A stretch of 64,000 bases of DNA. It comes from Brachypterus glaber. Lineage: Eukaryota; Arthropoda; Insecta; Coleoptera; Kateretidae. The first letter of the stretch is position 1. Each line of letters starts with the position of its first letter. The notes under the pieces were generated by a model that saw only the letters and a list, made by a program, of their open reading frames with translations, was not told the DNA's origin and made no database searches. Positions 46,850 through 57,818 of the stretch are shown here, one piece after another. The position numbers were made by a program, and so were the translations under genes. The DNA lies in the NCBI GenBank assembly GCA_958510825.1, contig OY294050.1:6301340-6365339 (forward strand), given 5' to 3'.

Positions 46850-49800
46850 TTAATATTTTATTTTTTATTGTATTAAGCTTTAGGTACTATTGCGTTTTAC
46901 TGCGAGCTAGACGAAGTCGTGCAAAAGAAGCATTGCGAGTTTAAAGCGAGGGGTAAAGTCTAAGGATTAGATGATTTGGTTGATAGAGCGAATGAAGTTG
47001 AAAATGATTTTACAGAAGTTGTAGGATTACTAAGTATAAGAGAGATGTTTAAAGGACTGCCAATAATTTGTGAAAGTTTTGTGCACAAAATATTAATGTT
47101 TTGTGCGTTTAAAGGACATACTAGTAGGATATGATGAATATCTTGCCTTGGGTCTCCACATGTGCATGAGGAACTTGGAGCTCTATTAGTTCGATGTAGG
47201 TAGGATTTGGTTAAACAGTGTCCACTACGTAGCCTTAAAAACATGGTAATATGACGCCTCTCTAAATTACTATTAAAAATCCATGGTGGATATAGATGTT
47301 GGGTGTGTCCAATGTATCTTGATATTAGCGGTATTTTCTAGTCTAGTGCCCAGATTCGCAAGTACATCTGCTCGTTCGTTTCCATGAAAACCCAACTGAA
47401 TTTAACTGTTACTCCTGTGTCTTCCGCTCTCCGAGCTCGGATGGCAATCGCCGTAATCGCCCTAAAAACAGCATTTTTCGTTCGTGTATCATATAATCTT
47501 TTTTATTCGGTTGTAATATATTGATAAAAACATTTGTAAAAAAACAAAGATATTTTTGTATGAGAAATCTGGACGAAAAGTTTTATTTTTCGCTCCCTAA
47601 GCTGGTAATCTCCTTAATCAGCTCAAAGACAGTTTAATACTGTATTTTTCTTCAAGCGTACTAAAATGTTAATATTTTAAAACTGAACACACTAGATAAA
47701 AGTGATCTATTTTTTTACAGTAAAAAAATATGTTTATTGTTGCACGATGTACACAAAAAGTGATAATTTTTGTACGCCGTAAAAAAAGTTAATTAGCTAA
47801 AATATATATATTTAGGACGCTTGAAGAAAAACTAGTATGTTTCACTCAGAGGAAAAGTCCGTTTTTTACTTGTCTGTAGTTTACGGACTCCGCTACGCGT
47901 CGTCCGTAAATTCTGCAGACTCGTAAAAAAAGCTTTACTTTTCCTCTTAGTAAAACAATATATTTTCGCCCTATTTTATGTACTTATTGATACCGGTAAC
48001 TATTGCTAAATTTTACTATTATTATTATTTATTTTTTTTCAGATGATGAATCTCGATCCCTTGACTATAACCCCCTGATGAGAAAATACCCCATTCTGCT
48101 GGATTCGGACTACTCTCTCAATCAGCACTATCCTCCAGACCTCCTCTCGTTTCCTCCACGAGGCCTCCAACCCTCTCCGGCAGGTAGCCTTGCCTCCACA
48201 GTTGCCGATAATTCTAGACTGCCTCCCTTCCAGGTAAGAAATAGTTTAGTATAATTAATATTATTACTATATGCTTCTACTTCTTCCTTTAGGTAGAATT
48301 GACAATGTTGCCAATTCTTTTCTGGCCTTATTAACTAAGAATATCCGGCCAACTCTTACTCACATTCCATTTTATTAAAACTTCCGGGACTGCATTTAAG
48401 CAAGTTTTAGATTGAAACTTCTAACCTATGTAGGTTTAGTTCTCCTCTCAAATCTTTTTTTATTTCCTCTGCACATAACCTCAAAAAACAACATGTGGAT
48501 AACCGTATTTCAGGTTTATCCACGAAAGTACATTACTAACATCAAATCAGAATCAATTCTATTTTGGTTGAACATTAATGATAAATTTGTTGCAGCTTTC
48601 ATTTGCATTTGTCATTTCTATTATTCCTTCAGGTAACATTTCATCTTATTTTAAGGTTCATCATTTTCTTTTATAAAAACTTTTTACAATTGACACGAAC
48701 AAACTAGCTTCAGACGCTATCATGTTGATCGGTCGCCATGGAAACAGGTGTCTTAGCCAATAATGTTTCAAGTTTGTACAAGCTTGCTACTTGCTTTTAA
48801 GAAATAATTAAGCATGCGGCAAAGACCTTTTTCCACACGCATATGCGTGCGGAAAGAGACATCTTTCCGCACGCTCGTAGGAAAAATATTTTTTAAGCTT
48901 TATTATCCAACTTTGGAGAATTATATTTTAAGTGAAAGCTTTTTTTAAGCCCTATAAAAAATGTTATATAAAGTTTTTTGCTAGAATATAACGTTTTGGA
49001 GATACAGACTTTCAAACTTTAATAAATTATACAACACGCAGGTGTATTAATGGTTGCGTTTTCACACATATCCATTTTCATAACGTTAAAAAATGTGAAC
49101 CTGAAGTTTGCAACGTTTTTTTGCAACGAAAATTCAAATAGTATATTAAAGTACTAGTTTCATAACATACGTTTTTAGCGCACGAGTATAAGTTTAGAAA
49201 ACAAGCCGCTTACTGCGAGTTTTCTAAAGTACTAGTGCGCTAAAAACGTGTTATGGAATAAGTGCTTTAATATACTATTTGAATTTTCGATGCAAAAAAA
49301 CGTTGCAAACTTCAGCTTCATTAAAAAATAGTGCCGATGTTTTGATCAGATGCTTGCAACTGTTTATCTAGTTTTTTTTATAAAATAAAATTGAAACAAA
49401 TCATTTTAGCTTTTATTGTAACAAAACCTAAGCTCATTATGTTAAAATCTATATAAATATATATTTACTGGTTTACATTTAATATGCAGTAATTATTATT
49501 GTTTTGATTAACTATAATTGAAAAGATTATAATTATTATTATTTGTATAATTGTTAAGTTTTTTTTATTTGATTGTTTTTTTTCCTTATGTTAGTTAATC
49601 AAATTAATCCCTTTATGATTTGTAAATAAAAAACAACGTTAATAAAACAAAAGGCAATATTAAATCTTCAATAATAATGTTTTTCTCTTATCAATCAATT
49701 TTTAATTGAACATTCAAAAGAAAACAAAAGTTTAATTAACCATTTTACAATAGAAATTGTAAAATAATAATTGTAAAAGGTACATAGCCTTTATAAAACC

Positions 49801-50746
49801 TACAATTTATAAATTAATTGACTTACCTTTTAAGAAAAATTAGGGGTTATTAGATTAAAACGAGATTAAAAGAAAAGACAGTGGAAAATTTTTGTTTTCA
49901 TTAACAGTCCTAGTATCTGCGATATAAATCAGCTTTAATAACGCAAAAAAAAACAGGTGATTCTCCTTAGTTGACACCCCTGGTATATTTAATTTTGGTA
50001 TATTATTTTTATTTTCAGGGGCCACAATCACCCATAAACAGTCCAATCTACGACCAAATATACAGGACGTTACCAATTTCTAGGTCACATAGCCCCTTCG
50101 TAGCGCCCCCTGCCAGAATACCCCGTATGGGACAGGGGTACGTGACTATTCCGAGGAGGCCAAGACAAAGTTGGAGTTCAGAGCCACCTAGTAGTGAAAT
50201 TAGTGAACCTTTGTACGATAATTTAGGACTGAGGACTTCTTGTACAGGTAAAAAAAATATTTTAGTTCTTGAACTTTTCTCTTTCTTTCTGTTTGGTTTA
50301 ATTTTGGTTTTAGCTGATGTGGGTATTAAACCAAAAAAATAATCTTTCTCGGATTAAGACAAATTTTCCATTGCATATTTTTTTCAGGGAGTTCAGTAAA
50401 CTCCATAAATAAGATTGGGGAAAGTTCAACTCCAGTCAGACCCAGAATCGATCCAATTGCGGAACACTGTGACCAACCCACCAGCCCAGTGAAGCCGACC
50501 AACGTTCAAACCCTCCCCAGAAACATGAACTTAAACAAACTAACGCCATCCAGGACCAAATGGGCTCACCAAAACGCCGAAGCCTTGAGGAGTCCGGAAA
50601 AAAGGGTTTCTAGTAGTAGTTTACCCGGAATTGAACCGGGAAATTTGAAGAAAATACCACCAAGGCCGCCCCCGAAACCTAAGAAGAGGCTGTCCACTAC
50701 AGGACCTCTATTTGAGGACGAAGGAGAGGATGGCACGGAGGTATGA
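34450..50746 (+). CDS. Kekkon-type LRR-Ig transmembrane receptor, 744 residues
   Basis: A cell-surface adhesion/signalling protein of the LRR-plus-Ig class (insect Kekkon family; LRRC24-like is an alternative name). Coding exons are 34450-35560, 42368-42503, 44543-44751, 48043-48233, 50019-50247 and 50388-50746. All introns are GT-AG and the phases agree. Residues 1-24 form a signal peptide (cleavage likely after TTNA). An LRRNT cysteine cap is at 32-55, about six LRRs at 63-215, and an LRRCT cap with Cys222, 224, 245 and 263. One I-set Ig domain spans about 266-367 (Cys287, Trp299, and DKGEYKC ending at Cys349). A transmembrane helix is encoded by exon 2 (about 385-410), followed by basic stop-transfer residues. 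The tail (411-744) has Tyr motifs (GYVTIPRRPR, EPLYDNLG), a proline-rich PPRPPPKPKKR, and a C-terminal GTEV, a class I PDZ ligand. AATAAA lies at 50808. The exact orthologue is not assigned. Confidence 0.9.
35613..36018. mobile_element. Small TIR unit interrupted by a SINE
   Basis: AGGCTGGGTTTATCAA at 35613 and TTGATAAACCCAGC at 36002 are inverted copies. They enclose about 100 bp of their own sequence plus the SINE at 35721-35990. This reads as a MITE that later received a SINE insertion. Confidence 0.5.
35721..35990 (-). mobile_element. tRNA-derived SINE, copy 2 (head type C)
   Basis: On the - strand it starts GGGAGGCATAGCGTAGTGGC and has a B box within GTGAGTTCGATTCTCAC. It continues with the same body as the other copies and ends in a TTTG-repeat tail seen from the + strand. 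The head differs from types A and B. Confidence 0.85.
36365..36755. mobile_element. 391-bp fold-back element in intron 1
   Basis: Arms of about 180 bp begin AAAAAGTCAGGACTATTTGA and end with its complement. They share GGCGCCCTGAATCAGATCCC, CATCACGTCAGGAAAACGAG and CAAAATGGTGATTTTTTGG in inverted order, with few mismatches. The central 30 bp or so are unpaired. No ORF of known type. Confidence 0.75.
37715..37850. repeat. Core fragment of the M9 fold-back family
   Basis: CGTTTCATAACACGTTTTCA, GAAAACTCGCCGCAAGCGGC and CGTATGTTATGAAAC match the central part of the elements at 49095-49320 and 54070-54293, but the outer TGAAGCTGAAGTTTGC ends are absent. Confidence 0.55.
39277..39424. mobile_element. 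148-bp MITE in intron 1
   Basis: TTAAGGCCTATCCAGAAACT pairs with the complement of the right end (AGGCTCGCATAACAACATA and GGGCATATCC inverted). The inner arms GAATGCGATGCCGTGATTGG are perfect. About 55-60 bp arms surround a short centre. The TIR style resembles PIF/Harbinger-type MITEs, but the target duplication is uncertain. Confidence 0.6.
40197..40688. repeat. (TTTATTTTA)n minisatellite, about 54 units
   Basis: Nearly 490 bp of a 9-base unit with almost no variation; A-to-G changes occur near 40575 and 40620. Just upstream TTTACCAGTCAACCTAATTT is duplicated at 40141 and 40181, once on each side of a shorter TTTA-rich tract. It lies within intron 1 of the receptor gene. Confidence 0.9.
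41298..41540 (+). mobile_element. tRNA-derived SINE, copy 3 (eroded head)
   Basis: The body (CACTGGCGCCGATTTGCCTT, TTTGGCGAAGGCGATAAGTG, GGTTCCCTCTACTACTAGCC, TAGTACGAGGTTAAAC) is intact. The tRNA-like head is shortened (GGGATAACGTGGCATAGTGG) and its middle is lost. Confidence 0.8.
41998..42275 (+). mobile_element. tRNA-derived SINE, copy 4 (head type B)
   Basis: The head begins GGGAGATTTAGCTCAGTGGT with a canonical A box and has GTGAGTTCAAACCTCAC as the T-arm/B box. The body lacks the short ATAAGTGAAGCGGACAC segment seen in other copies. The tail is AAACAAACATAAAC repeats. It ends about 90 bp before the transmembrane exon. Confidence 0.85.
42504..44542 (+). other. Intron 2 of the LRR-Ig gene
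   Basis: It contains an R3 fragment near 43215-43460 and a GGGAACGTTCAAG-family end at about 43470-43569 with its G-rich neighbour (GGGGGGTGGGGGT). Old-repeat phrases ACAGGGTGTTCTAG (42539) and ACAGGGTGTCCTAG (44296) also occur. No gene of its own is seen. Confidence 0.65.
43470..43569. repeat. Single-ended GGGAACGTTCAAG repeat
   Basis: GTTACGCCCATG, a G-run, then ATCAAAATTTGCGTTACGTA and AATACTTGAACGTTCCC. The same order recurs at 44867-44978, sharing about 100 bp, and in reverse at 32986-33045. Confidence 0.65.
44752..48042 (+). other. Intron 3 of the LRR-Ig gene
   Basis: It holds a GGGAACG-family end (44867-44978, with a 12-base G-run), a partial duplication around TAGTGGTTTGTTTACAA (46510-46590), a (TA)n run (46828-46850), a decayed RNase H LINE fragment (46960-47470, - strand) and a hairpin-rich stretch at 47845-47965. 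No independent gene is seen. Confidence 0.65.
46960..47470 (-). pseudogene. Decayed LINE fragment: RNase H and C-terminal region
   Basis: On the - strand, HGNERADVLANLGTR matches the RNase H His-Gly-Asn-Glu-x-Ala-Asp motif of I/R1-type LINEs. The next piece (LRLRSGHCLTKSYLHR, CTCGDPRQDIHHILLVCP) is the usual C-terminal Cys/His block. The parts lie in different frames with a stop (ISTMDF then stop) between them and a frameshift just before HGNERAD. It lacks endonuclease and RT regions. It belongs to a different clade from the intact LINE at 4.9-9.3 kb, which has no RNase H. Confidence 0.75.
48234..50018 (+). other. Intron 4 of the LRR-Ig gene
   Basis: It contains a hairpin around 48830-48880 (CCACACGCATATGCGTGCGG), an R1 repeat copy (48945-49094 and 49330-49375) and the M9 element inserted within it. 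No gene. Confidence 0.65.
49095..49320. mobile_element. M9 fold-back MITE, copy 1, with 9-bp duplication
   Basis: The 226-bp unit has arms of about 110 bp starting near CTGAAGTTTGCAACGTTTTT. It is flanked by TTAAAAAAT at 49086-49094 and 49321-49329. The interrupted host repeat (R1) continues on both sides, confirming the insertion. A 9-bp duplication with long inverted repeats suggests the Mutator superfamily. Confidence 0.8.
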
Positions 50747-51958
50747 TACGCGCTGTATAAACTAATACTACCCGTATTAGTAAACGCGGTTTAAAGAAAA
50801 AGACTTAAATAAAAATTGTGTTTTGGTGCTAAAGACAATGAATTAAAGAAAAGTGTTACTAGGTATTCAAATTTTTAACATAAACTTGCCATAATTTGCC
50901 TGAATCTGGTCCTTCTTTTTGACGTTTGTCTGTAAAATGTCAAATTTTTAGGTTAACTCATGCAAATCTTCAGCCAATACTATTAGAACAGTTAAAAAAA
51001 TAATTTAATTAATATTTTCCTTCTTAAAAATAAAATCAAATTTAATTTAATAACTGTTGATAAAAATATTCTACTTAAAAACTTTATTGTGTATAAAATT
51101 ATAAAGACTGTTACTTTGTGTTAAAAAAATATGCTAAAAGACGTTATAGTATAGATAAAAAATGTGTAAAGATTTAAAAGTACGTAGTTAAAAAAATATT
51201 AGCTCCAAAAATTTAACTAAAATGTAGAATAAAATGACCCCTATTTTAAAGGTTTTGTTTTTCGTTTATTTTATACTTGAAAATTTTTGATAAAATATTC
51301 GAAAATTATCACTAGCAAAATTTTAGAGAAAAAACTCTAGGGTTAATATTTATTCTGAAAAAAAAATATAGACTATAGTGTGTTATGTATTTTTTTGTTT
51401 TACGTAAAATAATCACTCCAGCAACATTTCTGAGGAACTTGAGCTCCTCCGAACCGAAGCTAGATGGACTGACTAAAAAAATAGGGGTCAAAAAATGGAC
51501 CAATCAGTGTATATGTGTGCTTTGTGTGCTACAGGGTTAAATATATCATGATCATTCATCATAAATCATCATTGTACGATGTTTTCTTAAAAGGAACCAA
51601 TCCACATGTAATATAAAAGACGTAAGAACTATTTTCAGATAAGATTATGTAAAGAAAACGATTTTGCCTGAAAAAAAAAAACTATATCTTTTATATTTTT
51701 GTCTCTTAGTTCCTTTTGATAAGCATAATTTTTGATGATTTAGACGGACAAAAAACAATCTAGTTGCCTCAACAAAAAAAATATGCTAGTAAAATATGGC
51801 ACAATCCTGGTTTGGTTGTAACTAGACTATTTTTTTTCCGTGTACAAAATATGATATTCATTTTAGCTTCAACAGCCATACGATTATAGCATTACGGACT
51901 ATATTATAAATAATTGGTATTTCTGTTATGTAAGTCTAGAGCGAAAGAGCACCGATTG

Positions 51959-51959
<1 letters not shown>
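50747..51959. other. 3' flank of the LRR-Ig gene; no further gene seen
   Basis: It includes the likely 3' UTR and a poly(A) signal at 50808-50813. The rest is AT-rich with no supportable gene. A lone CACGGAAAAAA-type end lies near 51832-51845. Confidence 0.45.

Positions 51960-52001
<42 letters not shown>
51960..52001. repeat. (AG)n microsatellite
   Basis: About 21 pure AG units. Confidence 0.95.
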
Positions 52002-52003
<2 letters not shown>

Positions 52004-52104
52004 TAAACTTTCGACCAATCAGAAAATTATTCACAAATTTGGATGAGATGACAAAAATTTTCACTTTGTAACGACTTTTTAAAACAAATACAAAATAAAT
52101 TTTG

Positions 52105-52275
52105 GATTTAACACCTAAACTTAGTTTGTCAATTTAAGGTTATGTATTTAATGTTTAGGTACTAATTTTCTGACAGAAGATATGTAAAATTAGCTGATCG
52201 TAACTTCCCAACCGTTGTCATAGGCAACGGGTGGTAAATATGCACTAACTACTAACTAGATCGTAGGAAAACACA
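52105..52275. repeat. Dispersed repeat R2, copy 3 (reverse orientation)
   Basis: TTAGTTTGTCAATTTAAGGT, TAATTTTCTGACAGAAGATA, ACCGTTGTCATAGGCAACGG and CTAACTACTAACTAGATCGT correspond in reverse to the copy at 3313-3660. Confidence 0.65.
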
Positions 52276-54060
52276 ATTTTCTGATCTACAAAACTTCTTT
52301 GGGCTTTTATGACACCTGTGTGTCATATTATGACACCATAAAGGAGTACCATTAATATCAACTGTACTTTCCTAGTCCGTAATGCCCTAAGAATATTGCT
52401 GTATGTTTTAATTTAATTTATTAGATCTATGTATAGTTTTTTTTTCAGCAGATTTTCAGCCATTTTTCAGGTAAGTGGTTAAATAAATCCTTATAAAATC
52501 TAATATACACAAAATTGCTTTAGAATTTATGTCCCAAGCGAGCGAGTATTGGATAAAGTATCCAATAGTGGTAGAAATCTATACGAGAGGATTATAAGAT
52601 AAGCCTTTAAGATTTAAGGTTGTTTACTGAACACACAGTGTGTAACACATGGCCATACAATAGTTTTTCGAAAAATATGAGTTTAATAATAATAATAATA
52701 AGCCGAAGATATGTAATGCTATGCATTCCATTATGTACTATTCATAGTATATTGAATTTTCCCAAATATCTAAAAAAATGCAAAAAACAACAATTATTTT
52801 CAATAACAAAAAAAAAATTCAAAAACAATAGGGATCTTCCCCTTATAGAACTTTGTTCTTGAGTTTACTTGTTAACAAAAATCGTTTTCGGTTCCTAACT
52901 TTTTTTTTCTGAAAAAAACCGCGATGTGTTTGTTTGCATGCCCTAAAAATAACTGAACACAATAAAATGAAACTCAATAAGACGAATATTTATTTTTAAT
53001 TGGTTACTAGATACTTGAAATTTCAGTTTCTCGGATATAATCAAGTACGAGTTAATTTGAGTTAATTTCGGAGTTGTGTGTCTAATATATGTCTAATTTC
53101 CCGTTAATTAATTAAGGTAAAATTGAATTCATAAGGTAATTAATCAATATAGATATAAATAGATATAGTTCGTCATTAGTGTGACACTTAAAATATCATT
53201 TTCATTAATTTTCAAATTTTTCAATGCAAGGTTTTGCTGTGCCAACAGTATTTGGTAGTAAAAGAATAACAAAGTGTAACAAAAACTTTTACTTTTTCCT
53301 CGATTTAAAATTATCTTTTGCTTGTCAATTGGATGGTGCAGAATCCGAATCTGGACTTAAAAAATCCAGGACATCATATTTTTTTTAATATTGCTAAACT
53401 CTATAGTAAAATTTCAATTTTTATTTGTTTTTAAGGTCCTGTACTACAAAAAATTACCGTTTATAATTTTTTGACAACGCTGGTCCTGTTAAGTGTTTTT
53501 ACTAATTTTGAGTAACTGAATATGAATCTGGCTGCAAAATCTTCCAATCACGTAAGATTTTTAATCCTGTTATGTTCAGTAGTACTTTAATAAGGACTAA
53601 AATTGCCCAATTAGGGTATGTAACTAATTATGAGCACCTAAATCAAGTTCTATCAATAAATTTTACATTTTTCAAACAGAAAGTGATATTTGTAGTTGTG
53701 ACCATATGGCAATATAAAATATCGTTAGGCCATAATATGTCTAAAATAAAAATCTACATCATACGCCATAATTATTTATAAACAAATTTATTTACATTTG
53801 TTTGTTTGCCTTGAAATATTTACCTTGTCACTTACTAAAGTTATTATCAACATCAAAGCATCAACACATGTTGCACCACACTCTAAACAGCTGTTAGGTG
53901 ACATATTAAATTTTGCTTTAGCTTTGCGCTAATAAATAATAAAACAACATTTTTAACTTATAACAAACATACTTTTATTAACTAAATTAGGTTGTGTCCA
54001 TATGGTTACATGATGCCTTACAGGGTTAGGATAAGGAACCAAACATTTTTTTTTAACAGT
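52276..54060. other. No gene seen
   Basis: AT-rich sequence with short chance frames only; no recognisable domain, tRNA or terminal repeat. Confidence 0.4.
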
Positions 54061-54069
54061 CTTTTCTAA

Positions 54070-54293
54070 TGAAGCTGAAGTTTGCAACGTTTTTTTGCAA
54101 CGAAAATTCAAATAGTTTATAAGTACTAGTTTCATAACATACGTTTTTAACGCACAAGTACAACTTTAGAAAACAAGCCGCTTGCGGCGAGTTTTATAAA
54201 GTACTAGTGCGCTAAAAACGTGTTATGGAATAAGTGCTTTAATATACTATTTGAATTTTCGATGCAAAAAAACGTTGCAAACTTCAGCTTCTT
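54070..54293. mobile_element. M9 fold-back MITE, copy 2
   Basis: It begins TGAAGCTGAAGTTTGCAACG and ends with the complement. Flanks are CTTTTCTAA (54061-54069) and TTTTTCTAA (54294-54302), eight of nine bases identical. The interior is close to copy 1 at 49095-49320, including ACTAGTGCGCTAAAAACGTG. Confidence 0.8.
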
Positions 54294-54811
54294 TTTTTCT
54301 AAACATTCTGTCTATAAAATCAATAAATAAATACTATTATTAATATAAATATATTAATTGACGAAAAATAAAATTGCAAGCTAACGTTTACCATTATTAG
54401 GGCAACATGGGCGGCATTTTTCAGATTTGTTAAAAAATTCGCAGTTTGGTAAAATTCTCTTCTCTTTTTTACAACTGGCCTAATTTTTATTATGTACCTG
54501 GGCTGGTTTGAAATCCCAATGCGCCCCTGTCAATTTGGTCCAAAACAATTATAACGGGCATACAATAAATTTTGATTAACTACCCTTAATAATCTACAAA
54601 TCAAACGTACGTTCGTAGGCATAATTTTGCTATATATAGCTACATTTGCATAAATAAACAGGGCTCATATAAGTGTTTTTGCAACGAAAATGCTTTAATA
54701 TGTGCACACAGAAAAATATTTACCAGTACGTACGAGAAAAATAAACCCACAATGCTTTATCCAGTATATTTTGCTGAAAAAATATATTTTCTGATATATT
54801 TTACATTTACA

Positions 54812-55082
54812 TTTTGTTTAACCTCGTACTATTCTACTTAATTAAGCATTCCCTAAGTCCAGGACTTGTGTGGGCTAGTAGTAGAGGGAACCACCGGCTT
54901 TAATTGACTTTTGAACCAATTTATAGGGAGTGTCGGCTTCACTTACGCCTTCGCCAAATTTTAATTATTAATTAACTAAAAAAGGCAAATCGGCGCCGGC
55001 GCGCCGGTGAGAATCGAACTCACGCTATTTGTGTAGTAAACTCGCCAAGTACGACGCGGTAGTCCACTACACCAATCCTCCC
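54812..55082 (-). mobile_element. tRNA-derived SINE, copy 5 (head type A)
   Basis: On the - strand the head GGGAGGATTGGTGTAGTGGA and T-arm GTGAGTTCGATTCTCAC match copy 1, and the body is conserved. A short duplication (GGCGCGCCGGCGCC) sits at the head-body junction. Confidence 0.85.
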
Positions 55083-55450
55083 ATTAATACGTAACAGTTT
55101 AAAGTTTCAGTCATTTTACTGATTTTTTCATTTTTTTTTTGATTAAATGATTAAAAGAAAGTTACCCTTAGAATCGTTAGTAATAGGTAAAGGCCGGACT
55201 TTTAGTATTCATTTATTTAACGATATATTATATATTATATGTTTTAAATTGGCGTATCCCAATAGCAGCATCGAAATGGTGGACCAGTTAGTGAAATATG
55301 GTTTGAATACCGATTAATAAGGTAAACCTAATTGTACCGCGCGGTCCAAAAGTCACCCCCCGAGTTGAGATATCGTCTTATTTATGAGTTCCAAACTTAA
55401 ACTATCGTTTAGCATATATTTGATACTTTCAGCTCCTAAAATGTGGACAG
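55083..55450. other. No gene seen
   Basis: CCCAATAGCAGCATCGAAA and a following GTTAGTGAAATATGGTTTGA echo 12725-12780 (CCCAGAATATTCAATAGCAG, TTAGTTAAATATGGTTTAGA), so a further dispersed repeat is likely. No gene. Confidence 0.4.
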
Positions 55451-55862
55451 GGGGGCATGTGGGGACTTTTTTTTATTTGAAGGGGGGTCGCGTGATACAT
55501 CGTTTTAAATCTTTTAAAATTCTCTTTTCGACCATATATTTTTAATTTTTTTTAGACATATTTTTGGGGTTTAAAATGGGTATTTTCGTATTTTTTTTTT
55601 TAATTAAACAATTTTTAAAAAATGAATTATTTCAAGGTGCAATATGCTAAATTATACCTACTTTTAAACTAATTTTAATGGATATAAATAAAAATTTACA
55701 AAAACTCATTTTTTAGCTAAAAAAATTAAAAAATTAAAATCTTAAATAACATGTTTAAAAAAAATAAAAATATATGGTTAAATATAGAATTTTATAAGCT
55801 TTAAACGATGTTTCACACGACCCCCGTTTCCATTTAAAAAAATGCCCCTACATGCAAAAAGA
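55451..55862. mobile_element. Large imperfect inverted repeat
   Basis: GGGGGGCATGTGGGGACTTT and GGGGGGTCGCGTGATACATC at left face CACACGACCCCCGTTTCC and TGCCCCTACATGC at right. The arms are about 110 bp and run into AT-rich inner arms (CCATATATTTTTAATTTTTT). Probably a fold-back transposon remnant. Confidence 0.55.
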
Positions 55863-57818
55863 TAGTTTAATCCATTAAATATTCATACAGATTTACAAAT
55901 TTTTATAAGGAGTATTTTAAAATGCAAGTAGTTTCCAATTTAATTATTTTTGGCTTAGCATATGCAAAAATTATGCTTTTTATTTCTAGTGTGATATAAA
56001 AAATATCAAACTAGTGCGATATGATGCGTTTTCTAAAGAACAAAAGAGTGTGCTAAATATCACTTTTATAGAGGATCGTAGTAAAACATTATTTTGTGTG
56101 TGTAACCCGAGGTAAAACCATTTTAGAATATTAACAAACATGTATTATCATATATCAGATATAAGCTATATCTATTGTTTAATAAAGCAACTAGATCATG
56201 TTAGTATGTTGTAAACAACCAGTAATAATGGCTAACAGGGCCAACATTATGTCTAATTAATATTACCAATTTAGATTATCGTTACTAGGCATCAGTCCCG
56301 TACTTCCTACGGGTTCAAGAGTATACCGGGTGTTTTTCAAATGTTGGTCGCACTATAGCTTTATTCCTAGATATAAAAGAATAAAATTGACAGGGTATAT
56401 ATAGGACTATATTTTGAATTATATCTCCTAAAGTAATTCTTTTTCACTTCCGGTTTAACCGGAAACGACCTCAACTTTTGATTATTATTAAATGGAACAC
56501 CCTGTGTATTTTTACGTATTTGGATTCTCCATTAAACTATGTGCATTATCCAAAGTTTTTCTTAAATTTTGACAGCTTGGCATTTTTTAAATAAAATTTT
56601 GTTTCAGATTTTTTTCTCTGGAAAGTCACTAAATCTATTATTTTTGGATCAAATATTGGTAGAAAAATATAATTTATTAAAAAAAAAGTGTTTAATTTTG
56701 ATTTTACACGAAAACTAAACTTGAAAAACACATTTTTGCTCTTACTCAAATTTTTGCATTGTTAAGTCTATGGCTCATCACTATAAATATTATTATTTTT
56801 TTTCTTTAGAAGGATATCAAAAAGTTAATATTTTTTTTCATAATCTCTTTAAAATGACATAAGTTTTTAAAATAATATACGTATTGTTGCACCCACCTGA
56901 CACTGGTTCCTTTGATATTTCCGCAAACAAACGCCTTCAGACATAAGCGTGCGTGCGAGCTATTTATTATGTTTAAAAATTTATTTTGTTTTAAAGAGAG
57001 TGTAAAAATAAATATTATTTTTAGGGTATCATTGTAAAGGGAACAAAATTATCTTTTTAGTATTCATTATGAAGTTATCCATTAGGTAATTTACTAAGTA
57101 AATATTTTGAAAATTGAAAAAAGGTATTTATTTTAAAGATCGTTATATTAATGTTGTATAAACAAATAAGTATTTATGAATTTCTATTATTAAATTTACC
57201 TATATTTTATTACAATTAATTGTAAATTTACAACAAAAACAAAGCTATTAAATAAAATTATTATTATTGTATATCAAATAAAATTATTATTTGTATACCT
57301 ACTATAATACAGACTGTATTAATAATACAATTGTTTTTATATTTACTAGTTACACAATGTTTGGGTAGTACGGGGATTTAAAGAACAGATGGCGCGTTAA
57401 TATTCATTCGGAATTAGCAAATTATTTCATTAATAAAAAACTTTCGCGACACGGCCGGTATGTACCTAGGTGGGAGCATTTTACTGCAAGTAACGTTGTA
57501 TAACTGAGAAATATCATCATTATCGCTAGTTTGTTTGCGATATTTAAGAAACAGGCTTAGTGCATATACCTCATTTATATTAATGGAGAATAATGGGGGA
57601 GTGAGTCTCAGCTCACTGATTCTGGAGTTTCATTTGTCATGAATTGGTAAAGAAAAGAGGGGGAGTGGAGGAGGAGAATCGGGAGGAAGGGTAGAAGAAG
57701 GAGAGAAGGAGGGGGGGATGCGAGGGGGGAGTGAATATAGTTCGGTCATGATTTGGTGAGCATTTTTCATCTTTTTGAAAGTGTAGCCAGAGAAATATCA
57801 AAACAATGATAATACAAT
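55863..57818. other. No gene seen; repeat remnant and purine-rich tract
   Basis: At 56328-56510, ACCGGGTGTTTTTCAAATGT is paired at a distance with AAATGGAACACCCTGTGTAT, the boundary style of an old TIR element. At 57640-57735 one strand is almost all purine (GGGGGAGTGGAGGAGGAGAA and onward). No coding frame is supportable. Confidence 0.45.
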
